NCBI GenBank assembly: GCA_900759445.1
Contig: CAAEVH010000056.1
Location: 62,001 to 126,000 of the forward strand
Direction of reading: 5' to 3'
Source of the DNA: an uncultured Raoultella sp.
GTDB taxonomy: Bacteria > Pseudomonadota > Gammaproteobacteria > Enterobacterales > Enterobacteriaceae
DNA: 64,000 bases
The translations under genes and the position numbers were made by a program. Under the pieces are notes generated by a model that saw nothing but the letters and a program-made list of their open reading frames with translations, was not told the origin of the DNA and searched no databases. Shown one piece after another: positions 1-8,084 of this stretch. The stretch's first letter is position 1. Every line of letters begins with the position of its first letter.

Positions 1-134
1 ACTCTGAAAGCCAGTACACGGGCATGTTCTTCTAATGCACTTTCCGTCACTCTTTTGAGTCTTTCAAGATACCGATCATTAAGATCACCATGGTTCTCGT
101 TAACCCTGTATACATCATCTTTTCTGTCAGTCAT
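1..134 (-). CDS. Inovirus Gp2-like (YagK/YfjJ C-terminal domain) protein, 5' part only
   Basis: Reading leftward from an ATG at 134 there is an open frame of 44 codons that runs off the left edge. It begins MTDRKDDVYRVNENHG and continues with RYLERLKRVTESALEEHARVLAFR. The 'ALxEHxRxLAxRVDLR' style start is what I recall from inovirus Gp2 / YagK / YfjJ proteins, which are common cargo of enterobacterial tRNA islands. A GGGAG ribosome binding site lies just upstream of the ATG on the minus strand. Only the N-terminus is present, so the family call rests on a short stretch. Its position at the edge of YfjQ/YeeU-type island genes supports it. Confidence 0.6.
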   Translation of the reverse strand, partial: MTDRKDDVYRVNENHGDLNDRYLERLKRVTESALEEHARVLAFR

Positions 135-771
135 TTCTTAGCTCCCTGGTTGTTGGTTAATACCATCCTGGTCACAGTTATCTTTTACCTGAAACTACGG
201 GTACCAGTCACTATATCTACTGACAGAGGTCTTACCCCTGCTTGTGGTTGGTATCTCATTCATGGGTAAAGATGCTTATCGAGTTGATGCATTCCTGATA
301 CAGGGAGATATCGGTGATCCCCTGCTTATACCTCATATGGGGAGAGTCCTGTATGAGGATCAGTTGTGAGGAAGACAGTGAGATATGAGAAAGGGCTATA
401 AACATAATATTAATACCGGCAGTGAAAGGTTACTGGCAGGAAGCCCGTATGTTGATTAAAACCAGGTCCGATAAGGCTTAGATGGCTAAGAGAGGTATCT
501 TTGAGGTAAGCGATTCGCTCTGACGTTATGACATAGTCAGTAGAACATGCCTTCCTTCTGCCAGCTATAGCTGATAAAAAAAAAGGAATGTAGAAATTCC
601 TTTTGAAGTATAGATGGTTTTTTAGGAATGTACTTTGTCGTATCATTAGACTCCTTGACCATGACATTTCACTTTCAATGATTTTGCAAAACGGGTAATG
701 TCCTTGTAACTGATTGGTGTTTTATCATTATTAAACACATTAATTTATTTAATGTTAATAGGGCGGAAGAT
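135..771. other. 637-base AT-rich intergenic stretch, no convincing gene
   Basis: This separates two divergently pointing island genes. An 85-codon minus-strand frame (410-667) has no ribosome binding site and no recognisable motif, so I do not call it. A run of nine A residues lies near 577-585. The stretch just before 772 is AT-rich and could hold the promoter of the next gene. I see no tRNA, integrase remnant or IS end. Confidence 0.5.
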
Positions 772-1593
772 ATGGCATTTAAAAAAGGGGTTACTTTTTA
801 TTTCACCGATGAAGGAAAGTATGAGGAGTTTTTGGAAAACCATAAAAAGTCAGGCACAACAAAATCAAAGTTTGTATTAAGGCATTTGGAAGATAATAAG
901 AATATATTCGGCAAGCTAAATAACAATTGCGAATTAATAGCTGGGCTCTATAATTCGAATCCATATGTTCAGTGCGTGGATGCATTTTTTTCTTTTCGGC
1001 AGCCATTTTTATTGAGTGGAGTTACTGAATCGGAATTAAGAAAGGGGTTGTTGAAAAATATTGATGAAAAAATCAAAAATGATTTTGTTGAACGCATTCT
1101 GGAAAATATGAAATGTTATCATGGCTCTTATCATTTAATTAAAACCATGATAAAGATAACGTACATGAGAGAAAGAAATGATGATTGTGATTATATTAAT
1201 GCATCATGCTTTTGTCGCTATGGATTTATAAATATTGATGATTTTTTGTGGAAGAGATATAGCGGTCTTTATGATTTCACCTCAATAACGTACCAAAAAT
1301 TTTTTTATATTTTTTCGGCCCCAAAGAAAACCAAACAACTCGCAATGATTTTAGAGTCAGAAGCTTCAGGTGATATGATAGGCGGTTTTTTTATTTCCGT
1401 TTATCCAGAGGGGAAGAGTTTTCCTAAGGATCTGTCGAAACGTGGATTTCAGGAATATCCAGGAAGACCACTAGTATGGTTGAAAGTTTCAGGGGTTAAT
1501 GGATACCAAAACATAAATAGATTTACTTTTGAGGAACATAAGCGTGTTGACAATGGTAAGTTTAGCCTAATCAAGAAGTCACGAATGAAATGA
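772..1593 (+). CDS. Hypothetical AT-rich island protein (273 aa)
   Basis: A 273-residue protein starting MAFKKGVTFYFTDEGKYEEF. I do not recognise the family. It is rich in Lys, Asn, Ile and aromatic residues and has no signal peptide or membrane segment. Several Cys occur mid-protein (around CDYINASCFC). The gene is much more AT-rich than its neighbours at 1837-5919, which points to separate, recent acquisition. It stands alone in its transcription unit: a strong hairpin terminator follows at 1779-1809, before yfjQ. Single AT-rich cargo genes at this position in tRNA islands are often defence or toxin genes, but nothing in the sequence shows a specific activity. Confidence 0.75.
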   Translation: MAFKKGVTFYFTDEGKYEEFLENHKKSGTTKSKFVLRHLEDNKNIFGKLNNNCELIAGLYNSNPYVQCVDAFFSFRQPFLLSGVTESELRKGLLKNIDEKIKNDFVERILENMKCYHGSYHLIKTMIKITYMRERNDDCDYINASCFCRYGFINIDDFLWKRYSGLYDFTSITYQKFFYIFSAPKKTKQLAMILESEASGDMIGGFFISVYPEGKSFPKDLSKRGFQEYPGRPLVWLKVSGVNGYQNINRFTFEEHKRVDNGKFSLIKKSRMK

Positions 1594-1778
1594 TTTATAA
1601 TTTATTTTAAGTCTATATTATTATGGTGTTTAGGTATTTAGTGAGTAATCGATGGTTTTCTGGTTTCAGAATACTGTGAATAGTTAATTTTTTCTGTAGA
1701 GATAACCCTTCTTTCTCAAGACTATCTAAAAATATAAAGTTTGAATGTCGTAGATTTTAATTATATCTCTTTTCATAA

Positions 1779-1809
1779 GGTCATATCCCGTCTGGGATAT
1801 GACCTTTTT
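1779..1809 (+). terminator. Rho-independent terminator (11-bp perfect stem)
   Basis: GGTCATATCCC (1779-1789), loop GTCT, GGGATATGACC (1794-1804), then TTTTT. It lies 185 bases after the 772-1593 gene and 28 bases before the yfjQ-like start. It should insulate the conserved island module from the AT-rich cargo gene, or act as an attenuator in the leader of yfjQ. Confidence 0.8.
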
Positions 1810-1836
1810 CTTATAATATATCATAAGGAGCCTTTT

Positions 1837-2661
1837 ATGAAATTAGCCAGCCGCTTTGGCCGGGTAAATCAGGTACGACGCGATCGCCCATTAACGCATG
1901 AAGAATTGATGCATTTTGTTCCCAGTATATTTAGTGAGAATAAACATGAGTCTCGTTCTGAGCGTTATACCTACATTCCTACGAGCACCATTCTCGAAAA
2001 TCTTCAGCAAGAAGGTTTTGTGCCTTTCTTTGCATGCCAGACCCGCGTTCAAGATCAGGGTAAGCGAGAACACACTAAACATATGTTGCGACTCCGTCGT
2101 ATAGGGCAACTTACTGGAAGGCAGGTTCCCGAAATTATTCTCCTTAACAGTCATGATGGATCATCCAGCTATCAGATGTTGCCGGGATTGTTTCGTGACG
2201 TTTGTACCAACGGACTGGTCTGCGGGCAGTCATTCGGCGAAGTGCGGGTGCCGCATAAAGGGGATGTGGTAGAGAAAGTTATTGAAGGGGCTTATGAGGT
2301 ACTGGGGATATTTGACCGTGTGGAGGAGAAACGTGATGCCATGCAATCGGCTCTGTTACCACCACCAGCGCAGCAGGCGATGGCGAGAGCTGCTCTCCAC
2401 TATCGTTTTGGTGAAGACCACCAGCCCGTCACTACCGCTCAGATACTGACGCCACGTCGTTACGAAGACCGCAGTGATGACCTCTGGACGGTGTACCAGC
2501 GGGTGCAGGAGAACCTGATGAAGGGAGGGCTGGCGGGGCGCACTGCACAAGGGCGAAGCAACCGTACCCGTGCTGTGAACGGTATCGACGGCGATGTGAA
2601 ACTTAATCGTGCGCTGTGGGTGATGGCAGAGAATATGCTCGAACTGCTGGGACAGGCATGA
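1837..2661 (+). CDS. yfjQ: YfjQ/YafZ-family protein (DUF932, UPF0380)
   Basis: 274 residues starting [26 protein letters not shown] chose this ATG because AAGGAG sits 8 bases upstream and it restores the 273-274 aa length of E. coli YfjQ/YafZ; the open frame extends further upstream but runs through the terminator hairpin. The DUF932 core is visible ([57 protein letters not shown]). Function is not established; the family is a marker of CP4-type islands and of plasmids. The stop overlaps a possible ATG of the DUF905 frame (ATGA at 2658-2661). The gene starts the conserved block that runs to cbtA. Confidence 0.85.
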   Translation: MKLASRFGRVNQVRRDRPLTHEELMHFVPSIFSENKHESRSERYTYIPTSTILENLQQEGFVPFFACQTRVQDQGKREHTKHMLRLRRIGQLTGRQVPEIILLNSHDGSSSYQMLPGLFRDVCTNGLVCGQSFGEVRVPHKGDVVEKVIEGAYEVLGIFDRVEEKRDAMQSALLPPPAQQAMARAALHYRFGEDHQPVTTAQILTPRRYEDRSDDLWTVYQRVQENLMKGGLAGRTAQGRSNRTRAVNGIDGDVKLNRALWVMAENMLELLGQA

Positions 2662-2684
2662 CTTCGACGAGGAGAAACATACCC

Positions 2685-2915
2685 GTGAACACCGAAACTC
2701 ACCCACACCTTCCCTCCGGCCCGTTTACCCGTGAGCAGGCCTCAGGCATCGCAGCGCAATATGACAACGTCGCCATTGAAGACGACCAGGGAACGCATTT
2801 TCGTCTGGTTATTCGTTGCGAAGGTGTGATGGTCTGGCGGGCATGGAACTTTGAACCTGAAGCCGGGGTTATGCTGAACAGCTACATTGCTCGTTATGGC
2901 ATCCGCAGGTTCTGA
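2685..2915 (+). CDS. ykfF: DUF905 family protein (YkfF-like)
   Basis: About 76 residues. The block [33 protein letters not shown] followed by [12 protein letters not shown] matches E. coli YkfF closely. I prefer the GTG at 2685, preceded by GGAG at 2671-2674, which gives the usual family length near 79 aa. The alternative is the ATG at 2658 that overlaps the yfjQ stop (ATGA) and would add nine residues. Function unknown. It is probably translated together with yfjQ, and a terminator hairpin follows at 2951. Confidence 0.8.
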   Translation: MNTETHPHLPSGPFTREQASGIAAQYDNVAIEDDQGTHFRLVIRCEGVMVWRAWNFEPEAGVMLNSYIARYGIRRF

Positions 2916-2950
2916 CCGACCTTAACAGACGTCAGCCTCATCCTCTCCCG

Positions 2951-2975
2951 CCAGCCCTGACCGGCTGGCTTTTTT
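2951..2975 (+). terminator. Terminator with repeated CCAGCCCTGACCGGCTGG stem
   Basis: The 18-base element CCAGCCCTGACCGGCTGG (2951-2968), a CCAGCC/GGCTGG stem, is followed by CTTTTTT. The same 18 bases recur at 5033-5050. It would end the yfjQ-DUF905 transcript. Confidence 0.75.
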
Positions 2976-2994
2976 ATTTCCGGAGTCATTAATC

Positions 2995-3438
2995 ATGAAC
3001 AACGCATTAACGGATAACACCATTCCGACAGACACTCTTTGTGCCACACCTGTTAAAGATGAACAGCGCCTTCGTTTCTGGCCTCAGCATTTTGGCCGTA
3101 TCCCGCAGTGGATAACCCTCGAACCCCGCATCTTTGCCTGGATGGACCGGTTGTGTGCGGATTACAACGGTGGCGTCTGGGCTTTTTACACTCTCAGCAA
3201 CGGTGGTGCTTTCATGGCTCCGGAAGAGAGTGACGGTCTCTGGTCGCTGTTCAATATCCTGAATGGTAACGGCGCTGAAATGAGTGCTGAAGCTGCGGGT
3301 ATTGCGGCCTGTCTGATGGCTTACAGCCACCATGCCTGCCGCACGGAGTGCGATGCCATGACAGAGCATTATTACCGTCTGCGCGACTATGCGCTGAACC
3401 ACCCTGAGTGCAACGCCATTATGCACATCATCGACTGA
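2995..3438 (+). CDS. Antirestriction protein, KlcA/ArdB family (YfjX-like)
   Basis: 147 residues. The pattern [38 protein letters not shown], then [22 protein letters not shown] and [14 protein letters not shown] is the ArdB/KlcA fold signature. These proteins protect incoming DNA from type I restriction without mimicking DNA in the way ArdA does. Length matches family members (about 140-150 aa). Start ATG at 2995, after a terminator and a CGGAG-like site. It lies 11 bases before the radC-like gene and is probably co-transcribed with it. It suits a mobile island that must survive restriction on transfer. Confidence 0.9.
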   Translation: MNNALTDNTIPTDTLCATPVKDEQRLRFWPQHFGRIPQWITLEPRIFAWMDRLCADYNGGVWAFYTLSNGGAFMAPEESDGLWSLFNILNGNGAEMSAEAAGIAACLMAYSHHACRTECDAMTEHYYRLRDYALNHPECNAIMHIID

Positions 3439-3449
3439 GGTACTGCACC

Positions 3450-3929
3450 ATGGAAAAACAGTTACCGTTGTTTGCATATGAACTGACGGCATCAGCACAA
3501 CAGACCATCCGCGAGGCGCTTACCCTGCTGGAGCGCCAGTTACGCGAGCCCGGCGCATCGTTTACGTCCAGCAGCTCAGTAAGTGACTGGTTACGGCTCC
3601 AGCTGACAATGGAGGAAAGAGAGGCATTTGTTCTGCTGCTGCTGGATAACCAGCACCGGCTGATTACGCACGAAACGCTGTTCAAAGGCACCATCAGCCA
3701 TACCGAAGTCCATCCACGGGAAGTGGTGAAAGCTTCTCTGAAATACAATGCGGCGGCGGTGATTGTTGCTCACTGTCATCCCTCAGGCCATGCCGAACCC
3801 AGTCAGGCTGACAGACGGGTGACAGAGCGGCTGAAGAACGCTCTGGACCTTGTGGGGGTGCGTCTCCTGGACCACCTCGTTATCGGCGGAATGGATATCG
3901 TCTCGTTTGCTGAACGGGGCTGGTTGTAA
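3450..3929 (+). CDS. RadC-like JAB/JAMM domain protein (YfjY/YeeS/YkfG family)
   Basis: 159 residues starting [18 protein letters not shown]. The JAMM metal motif is visible as [14 protein letters not shown] (H108, H110, D121), with [25 protein letters not shown] before it. This is the short island form that lacks the N-terminal helix-hairpin-helix region of chromosomal RadC. The older 'DNA repair' label is doubtful. I used the ATG at 3450 because it gives the usual start and length. It follows the ardB-like gene by 11 bases and precedes the DUF987 gene by 13 bases, forming an operon with them. Confidence 0.88.
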   Translation: MEKQLPLFAYELTASAQQTIREALTLLERQLREPGASFTSSSSVSDWLRLQLTMEEREAFVLLLLDNQHRLITHETLFKGTISHTEVHPREVVKASLKYNAAAVIVAHCHPSGHAEPSQADRRVTERLKNALDLVGVRLLDHLVIGGMDIVSFAERGWL

Positions 3930-3942
3930 GGGAGGGGGATTA

Positions 3943-4164
3943 ATGAAAATTATCAGTAAGCGTCAGGCGATGGCGATATACCGCCAGCATCCACAGTCCC
4001 GGCTGTTTTGCTTCTGTACCGGCAAATACGCGTGGTCCGGCAGCATCTGCCACTATGCCGGTCGCGAGGTGGAAGATATCAGCGGTGTACTGGCCGTATT
4101 CGCAGAGCGCCGCCAGGACCGCAACGGCCCGTATGTCGTATTGCGCAGCGTAAGTCTGAATTAA
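3943..4164 (+). CDS. yeeT: DUF987 family protein (YeeT/YkfH/YpjJ-like)
   Basis: 73 residues starting MKIISKRQAMAIYRQHP, with GKYAWSGSICHYAGREVEDISGVLAVFAERRQDR. Length and sequence agree with E. coli YeeT (73 aa). A GGGAGGGGG ribosome binding site precedes the ATG at 3943. Function is unknown, but the gene almost always sits immediately before the cbeA-cbtA pair, as here (24 bases before cbeA). Confidence 0.85.
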   Translation: MKIISKRQAMAIYRQHPQSRLFCFCTGKYAWSGSICHYAGREVEDISGVLAVFAERRQDRNGPYVVLRSVSLN

Positions 4165-4188
4165 TTCACGATTAAGGAGAGCTACATT

Positions 4189-4548
4189 TTGTCGAAGAAA
4201 ACCACGATAACAACGCATGATATCAGCGAACCCTGGTGGGGGCTCAGGCGCAGTGTCTCCCCGTGTTTTGGGGCCCGTCTGGTACAGGAGGGAAACCGCC
4301 TGTATTACCTTGCTGACCGGGCGAGTTTTGACGGTCAGTTCTGCGATGCGGATTTACGCCATCTCGACCAGGCTTTCCCGGTATTGATGAAACAGCTGGA
4401 GTTAATGCTCACCAGCGGTGAACTGAATCCCCGTCATCAGCACTGCGTCACGCTGTATGCAAAAGGTCTGACCTGCGAGGCCGATACGCTCGGTTCGCAT
4501 GGCTACGTTTATATCGCGATTTATCCCACTCCCGTCACCACAGAATAA
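4189..4548 (+). CDS. cbeA: CbeA/YeeU-type antitoxin of a type IV toxin-antitoxin pair
   Basis: 119 residues. The conserved block [31 protein letters not shown] and [39 protein letters not shown] is that of YeeU (CbeA). In E. coli CbeA is reported to counter CbtA by stabilising MreB and FtsZ filaments rather than by binding the toxin. The start appears to be TTG at 4189, with AAGGAG about 10 bases upstream. A non-ATG start would keep the antitoxin level low, but there is no good in-frame ATG alternative. The toxin gene follows 55 bases later. Confidence 0.88.
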   Translation: MSKKTTITTHDISEPWWGLRRSVSPCFGARLVQEGNRLYYLADRASFDGQFCDADLRHLDQAFPVLMKQLELMLTSGELNPRHQHCVTLYAKGLTCEADTLGSHGYVYIAIYPTPVTTE

Positions 4549-4603
4549 CACCGTAATACTTCACCCTTCAGCAAACACATCTTCCACTATAGAGATAACG
4601 TTT

Positions 4604-4993
4604 ATGCAAACCAAATCACCCCCCTTCATGCGGGCGGCATCGTCACGTCCGTCTCCCGTGGGCGTCTGGCAGACCCTGCTGACCTGCCTGCTGGAACACC
4701 ACTATGGCCTTACGCTTAACGATACGCCGTTCAGTGATGAACTGGTGATTCAGCAACATATCGAGGCGGGTATCTCGCTGGCCGATGCCCTGAATTTTAT
4801 TGTTGAAAAGTATGAACTGGTCCGCACTGACCGGCCAGGCTTCAGCATCAGGGAGCAGTCTCCGTTTATCACACCCATAGATATCCTCCGGGCCAGGAAA
4901 GCAACGGGGCTGATGAACCGTGACACGTATAAAGAGGTGACGGCTATTACCAGAGGGCAACATCCGCAGGTCAGTGCTCCAGGCAAGCGATGA
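4604..4993 (+). CDS. cbtA: CbtA/YeeV-type toxin (cytoskeleton-binding)
   Basis: 129 residues starting [23 protein letters not shown]. The family core [50 protein letters not shown] and [18 protein letters not shown] is intact. In E. coli CbtA binds FtsZ and MreB and blocks division and elongation. It is slightly longer than E. coli YeeV (124 aa) because of the C-terminal tail. Start chosen at the ATG at 4604 by homology. No frameshift or stop, so the pair looks functional. Confidence 0.88.
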   Translation: MQTKSPPFMRAASSRPSPVGVWQTLLTCLLEHHYGLTLNDTPFSDELVIQQHIEAGISLADALNFIVEKYELVRTDRPGFSIREQSPFITPIDILRARKATGLMNRDTYKEVTAITRGQHPQVSAPGKR

Positions 4994-5032
4994 GCTGGAC
5001 GAAACAAACCGCGTCCCGCAAGTACATAAACA

Positions 5033-5057
5033 CCAGCCCTGACCGGCTGGTATTTTT
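5033..5057 (+). terminator. Terminator after cbtA, second copy of the repeated stem
   Basis: CCAGCCCTGACCGGCTGG (5033-5050) is identical to 2951-2968 and is followed by TATTTTT. It lies 40 bases after the cbtA stop and would end the ardB-to-cbtA transcript. Confidence 0.75.
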
Positions 5058-5079
5058 CTGACTATAAAGGAGAGAAATA

Positions 5080-5919
5080 ATGTCCGGAAATAATATTAAT
5101 GAACCCGAAGTATTAACCGGGCACACCGATGTGATTTGCTCCACCAGCATTGAACGTATCGTCACAGGCCGTAATGCTGCGCTGACACGGATTGAAAGCC
5201 TTATCCGTGAGCTTGATGATATCTCCATTCTTACTCGTGACATCGGCGGCGGTACAGCACAAGTGTGGGGGATGCGGGAGGGCCATCGCTACGATTGCTG
5301 GTTTACGGAAAAACCCGATAAAGCGATGAAAACGATTACCCGCAATATTGATCGCCGTATCTGGCGCGATCTGATGAATAAATCAGGCATGCTGAGCCTG
5401 ATGGATGCTCAGGCTCGTGACGAGTGGCACAAAAGCCTGGAGAAAGACGATATCCCCGCGATATCTGAAGAAAATATCCTTAGTACCTTTGAGCAACTGA
5501 ATCACGACAAACAGGCCGTTTTTGAGCGTGGTGTTATCAACGTTTTTAAAGCGTTATCGTGGGATTATAAAACGAACTCACCCTGTAGGTTTGGAAAAAA
5601 GATCATCATGGATGGTTTGGTTTCTTACAACCGCTGGGGGTTTAGCTTCACACATGGCTATCGACGCGACCAGATTGTTGATCTGGAACGTATGCTGACA
5701 CTACTTGATGGTAAGCTGCTTCCGGACAATCGGGCTGACATTGCCTGTCGGCTGAGTGACCATATCGGCCAGAAGCGTACTTCCGCTGTTTATGAGGATG
5801 AGCTGTTCAGGATTAATTATTTTCAGAAGGGGAGTGCGCACATTGCGTTCAAGCGTCCCGAGCTGATTGAGCGTCTCAACGATATTATTGCCAGACACTA
5901 TCCGGGGATGCTAGCTTGA
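5080..5919 (+). CDS. DUF4942 domain-containing protein
   Basis: 279 residues starting MSGNNINEPEVLTGHTDVICSTSIERIV. I recognise the DUF4942 pattern: an N-terminal helix region, then YDCWFTEKPDKAMKTITRNIDRRIWRDLMNKSGMLSLMDAQARDEW, then NVFKALSWDYKTNSPCRFGKKIIMDGLV and a helical C-terminus. The domain is commonly found just downstream of cbtA in enterobacterial islands, and its role is not known to me. AAAGGAGAG precedes the ATG. A terminator separates it from cbtA (5057 to 5080), so it may have its own promoter or depend on read-through. It is the last gene before the glyU-derived attachment repeat. Confidence 0.8.
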   Translation: MSGNNINEPEVLTGHTDVICSTSIERIVTGRNAALTRIESLIRELDDISILTRDIGGGTAQVWGMREGHRYDCWFTEKPDKAMKTITRNIDRRIWRDLMNKSGMLSLMDAQARDEWHKSLEKDDIPAISEENILSTFEQLNHDKQAVFERGVINVFKALSWDYKTNSPCRFGKKIIMDGLVSYNRWGFSFTHGYRRDQIVDLERMLTLLDGKLLPDNRADIACRLSDHIGQKRTSAVYEDELFRINYFQKGSAHIAFKRPELIERLNDIIARHYPGMLA

Positions 5920-6068
5920 TTATGTTGTGGTAATTGGGTTCCCTGTTTGGCAACCAAACTATGTGCAGTTCTGTGAAAATCCAAGCGGAAGAATTACTGT
6001 ATACGAATGTGTATAGCTATTGATGTAATGGAATAAAAATAATTTAATTACAGTGAGTTAAGTTCTTT

Positions 6069-6092
6069 GTTCGATTCCCTTCGCCCGCTCCA
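6069..6092 (+). repeat. Island attachment repeat: 3' end of tRNA-Gly(CCC) (glyU)
   Basis: These 24 bases match the TpsiC arm and acceptor 3' strand of enterobacterial glyU, ending CGCCCGCTCCA. The 5' half of a tRNA is absent upstream (the preceding bases do not fold as a D arm or anticodon arm), so this is a partial duplicate and not a tRNA gene. Such 3' tRNA duplicates are made when a tyrosine integrase inserts an element into a tRNA gene. Island genes lie to the left and core-type genes to the right, so this is the distal attachment site (attR-like). The intact glyU and the integrase would lie off the left edge. Confidence 0.85.
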
Positions 6093-6235
6093 GAATTTCT
6101 CTTGCGGTCACACATCTTAAATAAGACGCTGTTTTTGAAACAAGTTTCTTACCTCTTATAGCATGTCAGTCTCTCGTTCCACCCCTCAAAAATACACGGT
6201 TAGTTGTCACGGAAAGTTAACGGCTAGATGAACGT

Positions 6236-6495
6236 TTAACTTAACGTCGGCGGTAGTTCCAGAGTCACACCGCGATAGCAACACGTGAACGAAAAAGCCT
6301 GGCCGGGCATGGTCATTTCATCGACAGACTGATCACCCGCATTTAAGCCCGATATGTAGCCTTATGAGCCATGTAAACAGGTGAATAGCTCCGTCACTTA
6401 TGTCTACCTTTGCGCTCCCGTCAGCTGTTGATAAAAAGAAGTGGTACTTATCTCCCACACCTTTCAGGAAAGCGTCTTGGGTAACTTCTGAAGGG
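6236..6495 (-). pseudogene. Decayed gene downstream of hcp remnant (C-terminal part)
   Basis: On the minus strand one frame reads SEVTQDAFLKGVGDKYHFFLST, followed by ADGSAKVDISDG, and stops at 6333. A neighbouring frame continues with GLNAGDQSVDEMTMPGQAF, then SFTCCYRGVTLELPPTLS, and stops at 6236-6238. Together they look like one protein interrupted by a frameshift near 6360-6380. I do not recognise the product with certainty. Its place directly after an Hcp fragment suggests a T6SS effector or immunity gene, but that is inference. Confidence 0.45.
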
Positions 6496-6501
6496 ACTAA
6501 A

Positions 6502-6610
6502 TAACAGCATGTTGAAGTATTCAGCTTCCTGGCCTGCGTCGTTGATCTTGTACCATTTGAACTCAGCACGCTTTAGCGTTTGACCAGTGGCAACGGCTTT
6601 TCTCGACAAA
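6502..6610 (-). pseudogene. Fragment of hcp (type VI secretion tube protein)
   Basis: A 36-codon stretch on the minus strand encodes AVATGQTLKRAEFKWYKIND followed by AGQEAEYFNMLL. That is the conserved core of the enterobacterial Hcp family (…KAVATGQTLKxAEFKWYxINDAGQEVEYFN…). No start, N-terminal half or C-terminal ENVKVV… region is present in frame; at FNMLL the sequence jumps to unrelated coding sequence. It is therefore an internal remnant. It overlaps no real gene and lies between the island attachment repeat and the VOC gene. Confidence 0.7.
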
Positions 6611-6691
6611 TAGCAATCTGAAACCCGGGTACAGTAGGGGCGGCGTTGTCCATTCCGGAAACCTATTTTAACCAGCGGGAGGCCCGTTATC

Positions 6692-7078
6692 ATGTTCAGC
6701 CATATGCGTATTGCCAGACCCGTCACCGACCTGGCGCGCGCTTGCGCCATGTACAGCCAGGGATTAGAGCTCCAACGGATTGCTGATTTTACCGACCATG
6801 CCGGCTTTAGCGGGATCATGGTGGGCCGTCCGGAGCTGGCCTGGCATATTGAGTTTACCCACTGCCACGATCATCCGCGACAACCTGCACCGACCGATGA
6901 AGACCTGCTCGTGCTGTATTACCCCGATAAAGCAGACTGGCAGCGGGCGTGCGCCAGAATGACGGAGGCGGGTTTTCGTGCGATGAGTTCGTTTAATCCC
7001 TACTGGGATACCAACGGCAAAACATTTGTCGATAATGACGGCTATCGGGTGGTGCTGCAGAACCGGGACTGGCCATAG
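6692..7078 (+). CDS. VOC (glyoxalase/bleomycin-resistance) family protein
   Basis: 128 residues, MFSHMRIARPVTDLARACAMYSQGLELQ…, with the paired beta-alpha-beta pattern of the vicinal oxygen chelate fold. The second module contains LLVLYYPDKADW and the terminal FVDNDGYRVVLQN typical of YycE-like members. Possible metal ligands are His (AWHIEF, near residue 52) and later acidic residues. Substrate unknown. A strong GGGAGG site precedes the ATG. It is a stand-alone gene, the first intact one on the core side of the island junction. Confidence 0.85.
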   Translation: MFSHMRIARPVTDLARACAMYSQGLELQRIADFTDHAGFSGIMVGRPELAWHIEFTHCHDHPRQPAPTDEDLLVLYYPDKADWQRACARMTEAGFRAMSSFNPYWDTNGKTFVDNDGYRVVLQNRDWP

Positions 7079-7202
7079 CTTGGGGGCTCTTGCGTGACAG
7101 AACGGCGGGCCCTGTCCGCAGACGAGGGCGGGCAGTACTCCATGCGCTGAGTGCGGATATTTGCTATTCTGTACCGCGTCAGGTTATTGAAGAGATTGAG
7201 AA

Positions 7203-7697
7203 ATGGGGTCGTTTATAGCCATCGCCTGTGTCATATGGCTTTTGTATAAAGGCGTGAAAATGTTGGCCAGGACTCTGTACAAAACGGAACCCATAAGCGC
7301 CAAACCAGATCGCGATGCCTGGGGGCGCAAGGAAGGCGAAGGTCCGCTGTACCGTCGCGTCAATCGCGCAACGAAAGATGAAGATGACGAGGGGTTGTTT
7401 CAGTCGATCAACCGGCGGCAACAGGCCACGGCAGAGGAAAAAGACGTGAGTGCCTCTGCTGCGTTCTACCAGTCCAGAGAGTGGCGCGCGCTTCGCTATC
7501 AGGCGCTCAAAAAATATGGCGGTGCCTGCAGCGCCTGCGGGCGTTCAGCGGCAAAACATGGGGTGGTCATCCATGTCGATCATATTCGGCCCCGCAGTAA
7601 ATACCCGCATCTGGCGCTACGCCTGGATAACCTCCAGCTGCTATGCCACGACTGTAATCTTGCAAAAGGCAACCGCGACGAAATTAAATGGCGTTAG
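7203..7697 (+). CDS. HNH endonuclease-domain protein with N-terminal membrane anchor
   Basis: 164 residues. Residues 3-25 form a hydrophobic segment (IAIACVIWLLYKGVKML). A charged linker (about 30-85) follows, then an HNH domain: CSAC (C109, C112), HVDHIRPRSKYPHLALRLDNLQLLCHDCN (D126, H127, N143, C148, C151, N152). All four zinc Cys and the His-Asn-Asn/His core are present, so it could be catalytic. The membrane anchor is the odd feature: it would place the nuclease at the inner face of the membrane. Monocistronic, with no partner methylase in reach. Confidence 0.85.
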   Translation: MGSFIAIACVIWLLYKGVKMLARTLYKTEPISAKPDRDAWGRKEGEGPLYRRVNRATKDEDDEGLFQSINRRQQATAEEKDVSASAAFYQSREWRALRYQALKKYGGACSACGRSAAKHGVVIHVDHIRPRSKYPHLALRLDNLQLLCHDCNLAKGNRDEIKWR

Positions 7698-8040
7698 CCG
7701 CGGACTTTGCTGCTCTTTTTCAGCGCCCCGTTCGGGGTCAGAGGCTCTGCGAAATCGTTGGCTCCCCCCTGAACATATGTGCAAAGCGTAAGGTTTGATA
7801 CTGCGGCAGCGTCATACTGGCGTCTGTCCAGCCCGCCATCGGTTGCCTGTGCGAGCTCACTCTGTGACTAAATAATCAAGAGCGTGACTTATCGCTACTT
7901 TCTCCTGTCGTTAAGACCAACCTCGTATTTACCCTACTTTTTATCGCGTTTTATCTGCAATGCGTATCCGCCATGAGCATGAATGTCTGTTTGTCTAACA
8001 TGTTGTTTATAAACATATAATTGTATTCATTGTTATCATT

Positions 8041-8056
8041 TGAGATGTCAATCACA
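8041..8056 (+). promoter_or_regulatory. Candidate CRP site
   Basis: TGAGATGTCAATCACA matches TGTGA-N6-TCACA at nine of ten conserved positions. It lies 212 bases before the POT transporter start. Predicted from pattern only. Confidence 0.4.
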
Positions 8057-8084
8057 TTTTGTTGTCAGCCAAGTTTAAATCTAT

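Noticed and set aside
410..667. 85-codon minus-strand frame in the left intergenic region
   Set aside because: No ribosome binding site, no motif, and odd composition; the length is not unusual for chance in this stretch.
4990..5061. Small frame overlapping the cbtA stop (ATGA), about 23 codons
   Set aside because: It runs straight through the terminator hairpin and its sequence is explained by that structure.
6069..6092. Complete tRNA-Gly gene
   Set aside because: Only the T arm and 3' acceptor strand are present; upstream bases cannot form the D or anticodon arms, so it is an attachment repeat.
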